Assembly (NCBI RefSeq): GCF_023913515.1
Contig: NZ_CP099391.1
Location: 310,001-374,000, forward strand
Reading direction: 5' to 3'
From: Natronococcus sp. CG52
GTDB taxonomy: Archaea > Halobacteriota > Halobacteria > Halobacteriales > Natrialbaceae
DNA: 64,000 bases
Shown here: positions 1 through 8,099 of the stretch, piece after piece
How positions within the stretch are numbered: position 1 is the first letter of the stretch
Layout: every line of letters starts with the position of its first letter
The notes under the pieces: generated by a model
Told to the model about the DNA's origin: nothing
The model's database searches: none
What the model saw: only the letters and a program-made list of their open reading frames with translations
Made by a program: the position numbers and the translations under genes

Positions 1-129
1 GAGCCCCTGATCGATCGACTCGACGAGTGCGTGCTGACCGACGCGGAGTTCGAGGACGAGGACTGGTCGACCTTCGACGATCCGTTCGAACCGGAAGACC
101 GACGTGAACTCGCGCTCGCGAACGAGTAG
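1..129 (+). CDS. C-terminal end of a CobW/COG0523-family GTP-binding protein (partial)
   Basis: An open frame runs from the first base to a TAG at 127-129 and gives a 42-residue acidic tail. It matches the tail of the next gene: LIDRLDECVLTDAEFEDEDW here against LESRLDDCLLTDSEMDDDW there. The upstream gene is therefore most likely a paralogous CobW-type metal chaperone GTPase cut by the window edge. The next ATG follows the stop directly, so the two probably form one operon. Only the tail is visible, so no GTPase motifs can be checked. Confidence 0.75.
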   Translation, partial: EPLIDRLDECVLTDAEFEDEDWSTFDDPFEPEDRRELALANE

Positions 130-1449
130 ATGTCCGTTCCGGTAACCATCCTCTGTGGCGAACTCGGCGCCGGGAAGACGACGCTGCTCTCGGGCCTGCT
201 CGAGTCCGCAGACCGTGAGATCGCCGTCCTGGTCAACGACGTCGGCGAGGTCAACGTCGACGCGGACCTCGTGGAAGCGCGCACCGATCTCGAGACCGGC
301 GACGAGGTCGTCGCCCTCGAGAACGGCTGTATCTGCTGTAGCCTCGGCGGCGAACTGTCGCGAGCCGTGATCCAGCTCTGGAAGGAACACGAGTTCGACC
401 ACCTCGTGATCGAGGCGTCGGGCGTCGGCGAACCCGAGCCGATCGCCCAGCAGTTCGTTCGCGGCCCCGCGGGCGGACCGTACGATCTCGACGCCGTCGT
501 GACCGTCGTCGACGCTCGGCGGTTCTACGATCGATTCGCCGACGCCGACGGGACGCCGGTTCGTCAGGGTCCCGACGAAACCGGGACGCGACCCCTCGCG
601 GACCTGCTGCTCGAGCAGGTGGAGTTCTGCGATCTGCTCGTCGTCAACAAGTGCGACCTGGTCGACGAAATGGAACGCGAGCGAGTCGTAGCGCTGCTCG
701 AGGCGCTTCAACCCGACGCGGAGATCGTGACGACCGAGCACGGGGCCGTCGACCTCGAGCTCCTCCTCGGCGGCGACCACTTCGATTTCAGTGCCGCCCG
801 CGAGTCGGCGGGCTGGAAGCGGGCGATCGAGACCGACGCGGACGATCGCGACGAGGCTGACGAACACAGCCACGACGGGGAGCAAGGCCACGATCACCAC
901 CGTGAACGCGGCGACGATCACAGCCACGAACACGGTGACGACCACGATCACGAACCCGATCACGCACACCCACCCGAGCGGTACGGTATCGACGTCGAGA
1001 CGTATCACCGCCGCCGACCGTTTCATCCCGGCCGCTTCGCGTCGCTCTTGCGATCACTCCCCGACGGCCTCGTGCGCGCAAAGGGACTCGCGTGGATCGC
1101 CGGCCGCGAGAAGCAGGCCATCACGATGAGCTTCGCTGGGACGGAGACGACGCTCGAGGTCACCGGCCGTTGGATCGCCAGCTTCTCCGAGGAACGCCAG
1201 GAGACCTTCCGCCAGGGCCAGCCCGATCTCTCGTGGGGCGTGGAGTGGGGTGACCGCGAGAATCGACTGGCGCTCATCGGTCGCAACCTCGAGTGGGACG
1301 ATCTCGAATCCCGACTCGACGACTGTCTCCTGACCGATTCGGAGATGGACGACGACTGGGCCGGTTACGAGAACCCCGCGCCGACGAGTATGGGCGAGAC
1401 GGTGACGATCTCAGGGACCGAGCAGACGGAAGGAGCGTCCCGTGAATGA
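130..1449 (+). CDS. CobW/COG0523-family GTP-dependent metal chaperone with His-rich loop
   Basis: A 439-residue G3E-family GTPase. The Walker A motif is GELGAGKTT at residues 10-18, the metal-binding CICC motif is at 67-70, and the NKCD base-recognition motif is at 173-176. A strongly His/Asp-rich stretch covers about residues 240-283, typical of zinc- or nickel-handling members, followed by the CobW C-terminal domain. It starts directly after the stop of a paralogue, so two metallochaperones probably share a transcript. The family delivers or inserts metals using GTP; which metal is served here cannot be read from sequence. The many His codons argue for Zn, Ni or Co. Confidence 0.9.
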   Translation: MSVPVTILCGELGAGKTTLLSGLLESADREIAVLVNDVGEVNVDADLVEARTDLETGDEVVALENGCICCSLGGELSRAVIQLWKEHEFDHLVIEASGVGEPEPIAQQFVRGPAGGPYDLDAVVTVVDARRFYDRFADADGTPVRQGPDETGTRPLADLLLEQVEFCDLLVVNKCDLVDEMERERVVALLEALQPDAEIVTTEHGAVDLELLLGGDHFDFSAARESAGWKRAIETDADDRDEADEHSHDGEQGHDHHRERGDDHSHEHGDDHDHEPDHAHPPERYGIDVETYHRRRPFHPGRFASLLRSLPDGLVRAKGLAWIAGREKQAITMSFAGTETTLEVTGRWIASFSEERQETFRQGQPDLSWGVEWGDRENRLALIGRNLEWDDLESRLDDCLLTDSEMDDDWAGYENPAPTSMGETVTISGTEQTEGASRE

Positions 1450-1503
1450 TCGCGCTGCGCATCCGGGGAAGCGCTTATCGCCCCCCAGTATGGAGATACG
1501 CAC

Positions 1504-2085
1504 ATGACTGCTGATAGAGCGGATCGACGGAGCACGGACGACCACGGCCACGACGTTATCGACCCGCTGTACGTCGGGATCGTCACCGTCTCGAGTTCGC
1601 GCGCCGCGGAATCCAACCCGGACGATCCGGGCGGCGATACGATTCGGGACTGTTTCGAATCGGCGGGCCACGAGGTACAGGAGCGCGTACTGGTGCGCGA
1701 CGACTACTCTTCGATCCGGACGGCAGTTCGCGGACTCGTCGCCCGCCAGGACATCGACGTCGTCTGTACGACGGGCGGGACCGGTGTCACGGCCGACGAC
1801 GTCTCTCCCGAGGCAACCGCGTCACTGTTCGAGCGCGAACTGCCGGGCTTCGGCGAACTGTTCCGCTCGCTCTCGTGGGACGAGGTCGGCACCCGCGCGA
1901 TGGCCTCGAGGGCGACAGCCGGGATCGCGGTCGATACGCCGGTGTTCTGCCTCCCGGGGAGTACGAGCGCCTGCCGGACCGCCTGCGAGGAGCTGATCGT
2001 TCCCGAAACGCCCCACCTCGCGGGGCTATCAACGCGTCACCGCGCCGGAACGATCGATCAGACGCTCGGGGATTACGACGAGTAG
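1504..2085 (+). CDS. MoaB/MogA-family molybdopterin biosynthesis protein
   Basis: A 193-residue cytoplasmic protein with the MoCF-binding fold. The family signature TTGGTGVTADDVSPEAT lies at about residues 87-104, preceded by a conserved N-terminal strand (YVGIVTVSSSR). Members adenylylate molybdopterin or bind it before metal insertion. A consumer of molybdenum cofactor, a sulfite-oxidase-like protein, is present at 52.2-53.5 kb. The start ATG at 1504 is the only good one, with an AT-rich GTATGGAGATACG stretch upstream. Archaea usually carry a single MoaB-like protein, so MoaB is the likelier name. Confidence 0.85.
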   Translation: MTADRADRRSTDDHGHDVIDPLYVGIVTVSSSRAAESNPDDPGGDTIRDCFESAGHEVQERVLVRDDYSSIRTAVRGLVARQDIDVVCTTGGTGVTADDVSPEATASLFERELPGFGELFRSLSWDEVGTRAMASRATAGIAVDTPVFCLPGSTSACRTACEELIVPETPHLAGLSTRHRAGTIDQTLGDYDE

Positions 2086-2212
2086 AGTGTCGCGATTCAC
2101 CGCGGACATCGTCTCGGAATTCGTGTCGTTGTTATCTCGAGCTCGTCCGTTGTTAGCCGTCAGAACGCCTGAAACAGGATTTATCGACCTAGCTGACCTG
2201 GTTCTAAATGCT

Positions 2213-2341
2213 ATGTGTCACCACTTCGAACCCATCACCGAGCTCAGCGAGGAAGAGCGGACTGACGTGCTCGAGTCTCACTCCCGGGAGGAACTCGAGG
2301 AGGAACTGAGCGAAGACGAACTCGAGGCACTCGTCGCGTAG
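2213..2341 (+). CDS. small acidic haloarchaeal protein (42 aa)
   Basis: The frame could open upstream at a GTG (2087), but the leader looks noncoding. The ATG at 2213 gives MCHHFEPITELSEEERTDVL and an almost wholly Glu/Ser/Leu helical tail. A TTTATCGA stretch about 30 bp upstream would suit a leaderless transcript. Similar tiny proteins with an MCHH start are common in haloarchaea. The Cys-His-His start could bind metal, but no function is known. Confidence 0.6.
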   Translation: MCHHFEPITELSEEERTDVLESHSREELEEELSEDELEALVA

Positions 2342-2414
2342 GCTCACCGGCTATTTTCTTCGGGCAAAACAGACAGCAAGCGTTAACTATTGTGGACGGG
2401 TTCGTCAAACTCGA

Positions 2415-2489
2415 GGGCCCTTAGCTCAGTCTGGTTAGAGCGCTCGGCTCATAACCGAGTGGTCGATGGTTCGAATCCGTCAGGGCCCA
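2415..2489 (+). tRNA. tRNA with CAU anticodon, probably tRNA-Ile2 (could be annotated tRNA-Met)
   Basis: A complete cloverleaf: acceptor GGGCCCT pairs with AGGGCCC, the anticodon loop is CTCATAA (CAU), the T loop is TTCGAAT, and the discriminator is A. CCA is not encoded and there is no intron. The body closely resembles bacterial tRNA-Ile(CAU) and not an initiator. In archaea such a tRNA is converted to an AUA reader by agmatidine at C34. The 3' part (CCGTCAGGGCCC) is repeated at 10,585, so the gene is the attachment site of the accessory island. Confidence 0.9.
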
Positions 2490-2592
2490 TGACGCCCGTA
2501 AAACTGGCTCTGGGGCGTTGAATCGGCTAAATTTGGCATTTCACTCGTTTTCGGTTGAAGGGCTCATCCAGAATGTGAAGGGTTCTGAGCCA
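2477..2592 (+). repeat. Left copy of 116-bp direct repeat (attachment site, tRNA 3' end plus element end)
   Basis: The first 15 bases, CCGTCAGGGCCCATG, are identical to 10,585-10,599, and 12 of them are the 3' end of the tRNA. The following ~100 bp match 10,600-10,700 without a gap, at about 84% identity over the full 116 bp by eye. Both copies share GGCTAAATTTGGCATTTCAC and end at TTCTGAGCCA. A repeat longer than the tRNA core suggests two related elements inserted in tandem, each bringing the same end sequence. Confidence 0.8.
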
Positions 2593-2716
2593 GTGGAATT
2601 TGGCACTTTGTAGCCTCTCGACTCGAACTCTGCCCCTATCTAGCGCGGTGAACTCGATGCGTTCAACATGGGATGCACCGAAAGACACAGTATTCTGTGT
2701 ACCCATAGATTCCTGT

Positions 2717-2947
2717 ATGCCCAGTATCACGGTCAACGTGGACGACGACCTCAAAGCGCGAATGGAAAAGCACCCGGAGATCAACTGGAGCGAGGTCACG
2801 CGACAGGCCATCCAGGAGAAGATCGAGGCGCTCGAAATGATGGACGAACTCACCAGCGAGAGCGAACTCTCCGAGCGCGACGTTCAGGAAATCGCCGATA
2901 GAATCAACGAACGTGGACGCAAGCGCGTCGAAGAAGAATCGGCGTAG
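2717..2947 (+). CDS. Ribbon-helix-helix antitoxin, VapB-like
   Basis: A 76-residue protein beginning MPSITVNVDDDLKARMEKH, a typical RHH DNA-binding strand and helix, followed by a charged C-terminal tail that would wrap the toxin. An in-frame ATG at 2600 exists, but the extra residues are not RHH-like, so 2717 is chosen. It lies 9 bp before a PIN-domain gene, the usual antitoxin-toxin order, and just inside the left end of the integrated element. The pair may stabilise the island. The autoregulatory operator is not identified. Confidence 0.85.
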   Translation: MPSITVNVDDDLKARMEKHPEINWSEVTRQAIQEKIEALEMMDELTSESELSERDVQEIADRINERGRKRVEEESA

Positions 2948-2956
2948 ACTCGACGA

Positions 2957-3373
2957 ATGAAGCTGGTCATCGACGCCAACGTCGTCATCTCTGCACTCAT
3001 CGCTGATTCGAAGACGCGGGAACTCATCGTCACGCTCGAACCGGATCTTTTAACGCCCGCGTTTGTCCACGACGAAGTCGAGAACTACGAAGACCTGATC
3101 GTGGAGAAGTCCGGAATGGAGCCGGACCGAGTGGCACAGTTCATTGACCTCCTGTTTCAGTACATTGAGGTCGTTCCTGCCGACGACTTCTATCCGGCTA
3201 TCGAGAAGGCAGACGCAGCTATCGGAGACACCGACCCCGACGATGTGCTGTACCTCGCGTGTGCAATCGCCAGCAATGGGGCCATCTGGAGCGACGATTC
3301 TGACTTTGACAAACAGGACCTAGTCAATACGTACTCGACGAGTGACGTGATCAACTCGTTTGATACGCTTTAG
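2957..3373 (+). CDS. PIN-domain ribonuclease toxin, VapC-like
   Basis: A 138-residue PIN domain. Acidic residues expected to hold the catalytic metal are visible: D6 in VIDANVV, E40, D95/D96 in DTDPDDVLYL, and D113/D114/D116 near the end. Family members are Mg-dependent RNases that cleave tRNA or rRNA when the antitoxin is degraded. It follows the RHH gene by 9 bp and must share its transcript. Full length for the family. Confidence 0.85.
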   Translation: MKLVIDANVVISALIADSKTRELIVTLEPDLLTPAFVHDEVENYEDLIVEKSGMEPDRVAQFIDLLFQYIEVVPADDFYPAIEKADAAIGDTDPDDVLYLACAIASNGAIWSDDSDFDKQDLVNTYSTSDVINSFDTL

Positions 3374-3509
3374 CTCGGCGGATCAGACTCACAGTTCCAC
3401 GCACGCACTCGCAGAAATGACTCATCGCTGATCGCCACTATACAGCGCACCAAATCGGTCAGTACAGGTGAACGCGTTACCGGAGTAGCCATCCACCTGT
3501 CCGATAGTT

Positions 3510-3660
3510 GTTAAAAATTGATGATATTATTGATTGATGAGTTGCTCCGATCCTTGCCAAAGATATTATGGTATTGACTATCCACTCATATTCAGTTCAT
3601 TGGCCAGTTCGGCTCTGGTGAGTCCCATGACGGCATAGACTTCAACCGTAGAGCTTGTGA
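3510..3660 (-). pseudogene. Relic copy of a Bat-type HTH tail
   Basis: Read on the minus strand, this stretch gives TRAELANELNMSG, a stop, then fragments such as GSEQLINQ. These match the C-terminal tail of the adjacent oxidoreductase gene (QELANELDMSEESLSEYLHL, then GTEQLISQYL). Several stops interrupt it. It looks like a decayed duplicate of only the helix-turn-helix part, lying directly downstream of the intact gene on the same strand. The remainder of the 3,374-3,663 gap shows no gene. Confidence 0.6.
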
Positions 3661-3663
3661 GTC

Positions 3664-4455
3664 TTAACTAAAGGGGAATGACTTAAGATATTGACTGATG
3701 AGTTGTTCGGTTCCCAGATGAAGATATTCTGAGAGAGACTCTTCACTCATGTCTAATTCATTAGCAAGTTCTTGGATTGTGACTTCCTGCGAGGGGCTGT
3801 AATAGCCGTTTTCATATGCAGCCACAGTCGCTTTGAGTGCCGCTAACCGTGTCCGTGCCTCACTCGCGGTCAGTGAGCCAGTATAGATCGGCGAACCCGG
3901 TTCTATGTGACGGCCCCCCTCAGTAAGTAGACCTGTATCCACAGGAGTGAATCCAATATCTTCGATAAGACTCGAAACTACCCTTTTCGCCTCATCATCA
4001 TCCCCAGCGATAAATATCGCAAAACGATCATCCGGATCGGCCTCAAGCCGTTGTCCGTCTCGGAGATTTTCCCAATAAATAGAATTGAATGCCTTGACCA
4101 CTCTTGAGTCTTCGAGATGATCCGCAATGAGGTCCGTATGTGTCTTCCCTTCGTCGACTAGTCCATCACGCCCCGGATAATAATTTGAGGCACTGATAAC
4201 GATCTTATCACTGAGAGTGTCCGCAGGGAGGGATTTGTATGCATTGAACGGAATCGCCTCCACGACGACTTCGCCGAAATCGGCTGCTTCAGAGACGGTC
4301 CCCGCATGAGCGTTGCTTCCCAGATCGTCAACGAGATCGGTGAGTGTTTCTGGCCCCCGAGAATTGCTGATCATAACCTCGTGGCCTGCTTCAACGAAGT
4401 TCTGAGCGGCTGTACTCCCGACATTCCCTGCGCCAATCATTCCGATTTTCATCAA
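3664..4455 (-). CDS. NADP/F420-type oxidoreductase fused to a Bat-like helix-turn-helix
   Basis: A 263-residue protein in two parts. Residues 1 to about 205 form a Rossmann fold of the NADPH-dependent F420 reductase family (COG2085), with GAGNVG at 8-13 and a conserved middle (VVKAFNSIYWENL). From about residue 208 the sequence switches to an HTH_10/Bat pattern: AAYENGYYSPSQEVTIQELA, then NELDMSEESLSEYLHL. That tail is nearly the same motif as in the Bat-type regulator at 12.1 kb. The fusion suggests a cofactor- or redox-sensing transcription factor rather than a plain enzyme; this is inference. An HxlR-type regulator is divergent, 216 bp away. Start ATG at 4455; a second ATG follows directly. 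Confidence 0.8.
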   Translation of the reverse strand: MMKIGMIGAGNVGSTAAQNFVEAGHEVMISNSRGPETLTDLVDDLGSNAHAGTVSEAADFGEVVVEAIPFNAYKSLPADTLSDKIVISASNYYPGRDGLVDEGKTHTDLIADHLEDSRVVKAFNSIYWENLRDGQRLEADPDDRFAIFIAGDDDEAKRVVSSLIEDIGFTPVDTGLLTEGGRHIEPGSPIYTGSLTASEARTRLAALKATVAAYENGYYSPSQEVTIQELANELDMSEESLSEYLHLGTEQLISQYLKSFPFS

Positions 4456-4607
4456 TGGTCTCCCGTTCCAGCCTATGAGTGGGGGACGTGAAAAGCTACC
4501 AAGTTAGGAGTCTGGTTGCTACTACCGAGAGTGGAAGTGAGGGGATCAACTTATCAATCCATACCCGTCTCAATTGAAACCTGAAGTACGTGGCTCGCTC
4601 CTCCTGT

Positions 4608-4629
4608 AGTATCCTCAACTGAGGATACT
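4608..4629. promoter_or_regulatory. 22-bp perfect palindrome, candidate operator
   Basis: AGTATCCTCA and TGAGGATACT form a perfect 10-bp inverted repeat around AC. It sits 43 bp upstream of the HxlR-type gene and in the intergenic region shared with the divergent oxidoreductase. The position fits a regulator site next to or over the basal promoter of the HxlR gene. Probably the HxlR or the HTH-oxidoreductase binding site. Confidence 0.6.
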
Positions 4630-4649
4630 CCTCTTCGGAACATCTATTA

Positions 4650-4664
4650 CTACGAATTTCGTAG
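4650..4664. promoter_or_regulatory. Second inverted repeat, just before the HxlR start
   Basis: CTACGAA and TTCGTAG flank a single T, a perfect 7-bp inverted repeat ending 7 bp before the ATG at 4672. In a leaderless haloarchaeal transcript this would overlap the initiation region, a classic repressor position. It differs in sequence from the palindrome at 4,608. Confidence 0.55.
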
Positions 4665-4671
4665 TGGTGCT

Positions 4672-5031
4672 ATGAGCGAGGGCAAAGGAAGTCAAGGGTC
4701 AAAACGGGGTGAAGGGGTTGATGAGAGTACGCTCTTCTCACTTCTTGGGAAGGCACATACCTTAGCAATCCTCAATGAAATTGTCACTACAGACAAGCAG
4801 TCGATCCGTTTCGGCGAACTCCAAGATTCGCTCGAACTTTCGCCGAATACACTCTCTCGACGACTCGATGAACTTGTCGAAGTTGGATTTCTTGAACGTA
4901 CACAGTACGACGAAATTCCTCCACGAGTAGAATACGTAGAAACAGAAATGGTAAACGATCTCACGCCAGTTTTTCGAGGACTAGAGATATGGATGGAACG
5001 GCACGGATCAGATCAACTTGAGTGTTCCTGA
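4672..5031 (+). CDS. HxlR-family winged-helix transcription regulator
   Basis: A 119-residue single-domain regulator. The pattern LFSLLGKAHTLAILNEI, then RFGELQDSLELSPNTLSRRL and a wing region with RTQYDEIPPRVEYVET, is that of HxlR/MarR-like factors. The family's usual N-terminal cysteine redox sensor is not obvious; the only Cys is the penultimate residue. It is divergent from the oxidoreductase-HTH gene, and two palindromes lie in between, so it probably controls itself and that neighbour. Confidence 0.85.
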   Translation: MSEGKGSQGSKRGEGVDESTLFSLLGKAHTLAILNEIVTTDKQSIRFGELQDSLELSPNTLSRRLDELVEVGFLERTQYDEIPPRVEYVETEMVNDLTPVFRGLEIWMERHGSDQLECS

Positions 5032-5192
5032 GAATCAGTAGTTCATAAAGCCGTTAGCTGAAGCCTGTTCGGAACTCAATGTAATAGAGTGAGACGTTGT
5101 GGTCAATACAGGAGATAGAGGAATCGATCGGTATGAAGATTTCATCTACCGATTCGTACAATTACAACACAGATCGACTCTGACCCCCAGGA

Positions 5193-5933
5193 TTATACCT
5201 CGTCCGTATCGTGCGTGGCTCCACTAAATACCGTGTTCGTCAGCCACTCTTCCGCTCTGCGGAGCCGGTACCGAAGTGTCGATTTCGGAAGATCTAGTGC
5301 AGCAGCCACGTCACCCAGCGATGCCTCTCGCGGCGTTCCGTAGTACCCGCACTCAACAGCTACCTCGATGGCCTGGCGCTGGTCGTACGGGAGGTTCATC
5401 TGTGAGAGATCTTGCCTCGGCCAGGCCGACGGAGACCCGACCTGGCTCAGCGAGATATTAACGCCCTTCGGGAGCCCGTCCTGTAGCTGGTCGAAAATCT
5501 CACCGCCCTTCGTTTCACCCGGGAGTAGGACTCGCCATTCGTACACGTTCTCGCGCCGTCGTGCATCGAACAGCGCCCCGTTCCCGACGGTTTGGGTTGT
5601 GAAGAAGGGTATCGAGTGGCAGTATCTCCCGCCGGACGTATACGCGTAGATGAGCCGACTTCCATTTTCCTCTGCGACCACTTCGTACTCTCCCTCGATA
5701 GTGCAACCGGGGTGCTCACCGAGGCACTCGTTGCATACCGAGTGATCCGTCATCACCCGCTCTACTTCGTTGAGCGCGTCCTCCGGCCCGACGAACCGGT
5801 CAACGCGCCAGAGTCCCGCACTCGATCCGGCAATCCGGAGCGCACGGCCGACGAGCTCTGGATACGAGATGAACACGTCCATGAGCGAATCAGCGCCTCG
5901 TTCGTATCTGGCTGTGAAAACAAATTCGCGCAT
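5193..5933 (-). CDS. Bat-type (bacterioopsin-activator-like) HTH regulator
   Basis: A 246-residue protein from the ATG at 5933; the longer frame upstream lacks similarity. The N-terminal half is a sensory domain with Cys residues (HSVCNECLGEHPGCTIEG), possibly metal- or redox-binding. The C-terminal HTH_10 domain reads QRQAIEVAVECGYYGTPREA then LGDVAAALDLPKSTLRYRLR. It is divergent from a thioesterase/MFS operon 115 bp away, its likely target. The ligand is unknown. Confidence 0.85.
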   Translation of the reverse strand: MREFVFTARYERGADSLMDVFISYPELVGRALRIAGSSAGLWRVDRFVGPEDALNEVERVMTDHSVCNECLGEHPGCTIEGEYEVVAEENGSRLIYAYTSGGRYCHSIPFFTTQTVGNGALFDARRRENVYEWRVLLPGETKGGEIFDQLQDGLPKGVNISLSQVGSPSAWPRQDLSQMNLPYDQRQAIEVAVECGYYGTPREASLGDVAAALDLPKSTLRYRLRRAEEWLTNTVFSGATHDTDEV

Positions 5934-6048
5934 ATACAGTATCTGCCTCGGCTTTACAAATCTCTTCGGGGCCTTTGTGGAGGGTTTGGCCCGATAGTTA
6001 CGTATGCGCGAACATAGAATTACGTGTTTCTCCGCCCGACAGCGTAGC

Positions 6049-6633
6049 ATGAACGATCCGGCGACCCGAAACCTGGAAGTAGAACTACCCATTGACGTGG
6101 CCGAGCAGTTGGAAGATAACGACGAAACAGTCGCGGAAACGCTCGCGGCTCTCGCTAGGGATCATGTACAGATGCAAGAATCCATCAAAGCCTATACGGA
6201 CCGAAACGATGAGGGGGCAGGACCCGATTCGGACCCGCTGGAGACCAATCCACCGATCGCAGAGTTACTCGGATTTCAGTTAGAGGCGGCTGGAGACGGC
6301 GAAGCAGTCGTTACTCTCGAACCTGGACCGGAACACGCCAATCCGATGGGAACACTTCACGGTGGCGTTCTCTGTGACATCGGTGACTTGGCGATGGGGG
6401 CCGCCTACGCGAGTCGGCTCGACGACGATGAGTCGTTCACGACGCTCGAATTGGACGTCAAGTTCCGGCGGCCCGTCTGGGAGAAGCCGCTCACTGCGAC
6501 GGGGCAAGTCATGGATGCAGGACGAACCGTAGGGCTGGTCACGTGTGATGTCACCGGACCGGACGGGGAACTTGTCGCTCATCTCCAGAGTGTCTGTCTG
6601 ACGTTACGAGGCGAAGCCGCTGGGGGCCGATGA
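6049..6633 (+). CDS. PaaI-type hotdog-fold thioesterase
   Basis: A 194-residue protein from the ATG at 6049. A charged N-terminal leader of about 75 residues precedes a hotdog domain with the signature NPMGTLHGGVLCDIGDLAMG and the closing strand LDVKFRRPVWEKPL. These enzymes hydrolyse acyl-CoA thioesters, often of aromatic or hydroxylated acids. It overlaps the next gene (MFS) by 4 bp, so the two are co-translated. The N-terminal extension is longer than in ordinary PaaI and may bind a partner. Confidence 0.85.
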   Translation: MNDPATRNLEVELPIDVAEQLEDNDETVAETLAALARDHVQMQESIKAYTDRNDEGAGPDSDPLETNPPIAELLGFQLEAAGDGEAVVTLEPGPEHANPMGTLHGGVLCDIGDLAMGAAYASRLDDDESFTTLELDVKFRRPVWEKPLTATGQVMDAGRTVGLVTCDVTGPDGELVAHLQSVCLTLRGEAAGGR

Positions 6634-7952
6634 GCGAGGATTCAGATTCTGTCCATTCGGAGATACAAGCGACCCTCTCTGCGATGTGGACAGATCCATC
6701 CTACCGTCGGTGGTTGGGGTGGGCCGCCCTGTCTCTCGCGTTTCTCTCCGTTGGGCTCCACCGTACCTCGATGGGCGTGCTCGCGGAAGTCCTCGTAAGG
6801 ACGTTCAAGACGACCGGTACTGAGTTGGGGCTCCTGCACTCGTCGTTCTTCTATCTCTATGCTGCGCTCCAACTTCCTGCGGGAATTATCACTGATTACG
6901 CCGGGTCACGAAAGACGGCAGTGTATGGCACACTTGTTATGAGTGTCGGGGCAATGGTGTTCGCTGTCAGTCCCACTTATGCCGTTGCACTCGCTGCGAG
7001 GGCGCTCATCGGACTTGGTGCGAGCGTGCTGTATCTGGCAGTACTCCGATTCTGTGCGAACTGGTTTCGAGCGAACGAATTTGCGACGTTGTCCGGGCTG
7101 ACGCTCACCGTCGGTGCTCTGGGTGGAATACTCGCAACGACTCCGTTGGCGGTCGCCGTGAGTCAAATCGGATGGCGCGAATCAATATTTGGAATCGGAG
7201 TTACTGGGATTCTCACTGCGATACTTGTGTATACCGCGGTTCGTAATACCCCGATGGATGCCGGACTTTCCCAAATCGATGGCGTCCCGCCTGCCCCCAC
7301 CCAGAGTATTGCCGACATCAAATCGAATCTCTTTCACGTCCTCCAGACGCCCGTGACCTGGCTCCTCGGACTGTTTCTATTCTGTGGAATCGGCGTGGAT
7401 TTCACGATCTTCGGCCTCTGGGGAATCCCGTACCTCGTGCAGTCGTATGGTCTGACTGTTACCTCTGCATCATCATATGTTCTCGTTGCTGGGATCGGCT
7501 GGGTGTTCGGACCGATAGTCTTTGGAGTTGTCTCGGATCGGTTGGAAACGCGTATGCCGTTGGTTCTCGGTTCAGTCCTAGTCGTCACTCTCATTTGGGT
7601 GACGTTTGCTGTTTTCGGGACAGCAAACCTCCTCATAGTCGGGGCGCTGTTTTTGACCGTGCGGTTTATGGGCGGTAGTGGGGCGCTTACATTCACCGTT
7701 ATCAAAGAGCGGTTCGATCCGGCCGCCGCTGGGACCGCCATTGGAGCGATAAACTCGATGGGCTGGTTCGGTGCGGCAGTCTTTCCGGTACTGTTTGGGA
7801 CCATGCTCGATACATTCTGGACAGGGGAAACGATCAACGGAGCGCGTGTCTACACGGAGACTGGATACAGAATCGGATTTGCACTTGCGGCTGGTGCTGC
7901 AGTTCTCATGGTGGTGTGTGCATTCTGGGCCATACGGCGACTCGATAGCTAA
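6630..7952 (+). CDS. Major facilitator superfamily transporter
   Basis: A 440-residue membrane protein with about 12 hydrophobic segments. MFS marks include an acid/arginine loop after TM2 (DYAGSRKTAVYGT) and a glycine-rich TM4 (ARALIGLGASVLYL). Its ATG overlaps the stop of the thioesterase gene, so the two are translated together. This suggests exchange of an organic acid whose CoA ester is processed by the thioesterase. Substrate unknown. Confidence 0.85.
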   Translation: MSEDSDSVHSEIQATLSAMWTDPSYRRWLGWAALSLAFLSVGLHRTSMGVLAEVLVRTFKTTGTELGLLHSSFFYLYAALQLPAGIITDYAGSRKTAVYGTLVMSVGAMVFAVSPTYAVALAARALIGLGASVLYLAVLRFCANWFRANEFATLSGLTLTVGALGGILATTPLAVAVSQIGWRESIFGIGVTGILTAILVYTAVRNTPMDAGLSQIDGVPPAPTQSIADIKSNLFHVLQTPVTWLLGLFLFCGIGVDFTIFGLWGIPYLVQSYGLTVTSASSYVLVAGIGWVFGPIVFGVVSDRLETRMPLVLGSVLVVTLIWVTFAVFGTANLLIVGALFLTVRFMGGSGALTFTVIKERFDPAAAGTAIGAINSMGWFGAAVFPVLFGTMLDTFWTGETINGARVYTETGYRIGFALAAGAAVLMVVCAFWAIRRLDS

Positions 7953-8099
7953 TCGACAATCCTCACGATATCTTGACCCGAGTATCGAACAGTAGACGAG
8001 TCGGAGCGCCGCACAACAAAACGACATCGCCGACTCTACAGACGACCGCGGGATGCGGATAAACGAGGCGAGAGATTGGACCGCTGCTGAATTGGAGTG

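Noticed and set aside
2415-2489. Reading this tRNA as the initiator tRNA-Met
   Set aside because: The acceptor stem starts GGGCCCT and the body resembles tRNA-Ile(CAU), whereas initiators differ. Elongator tRNA-Met of haloarchaea often has an intron, which is absent here.
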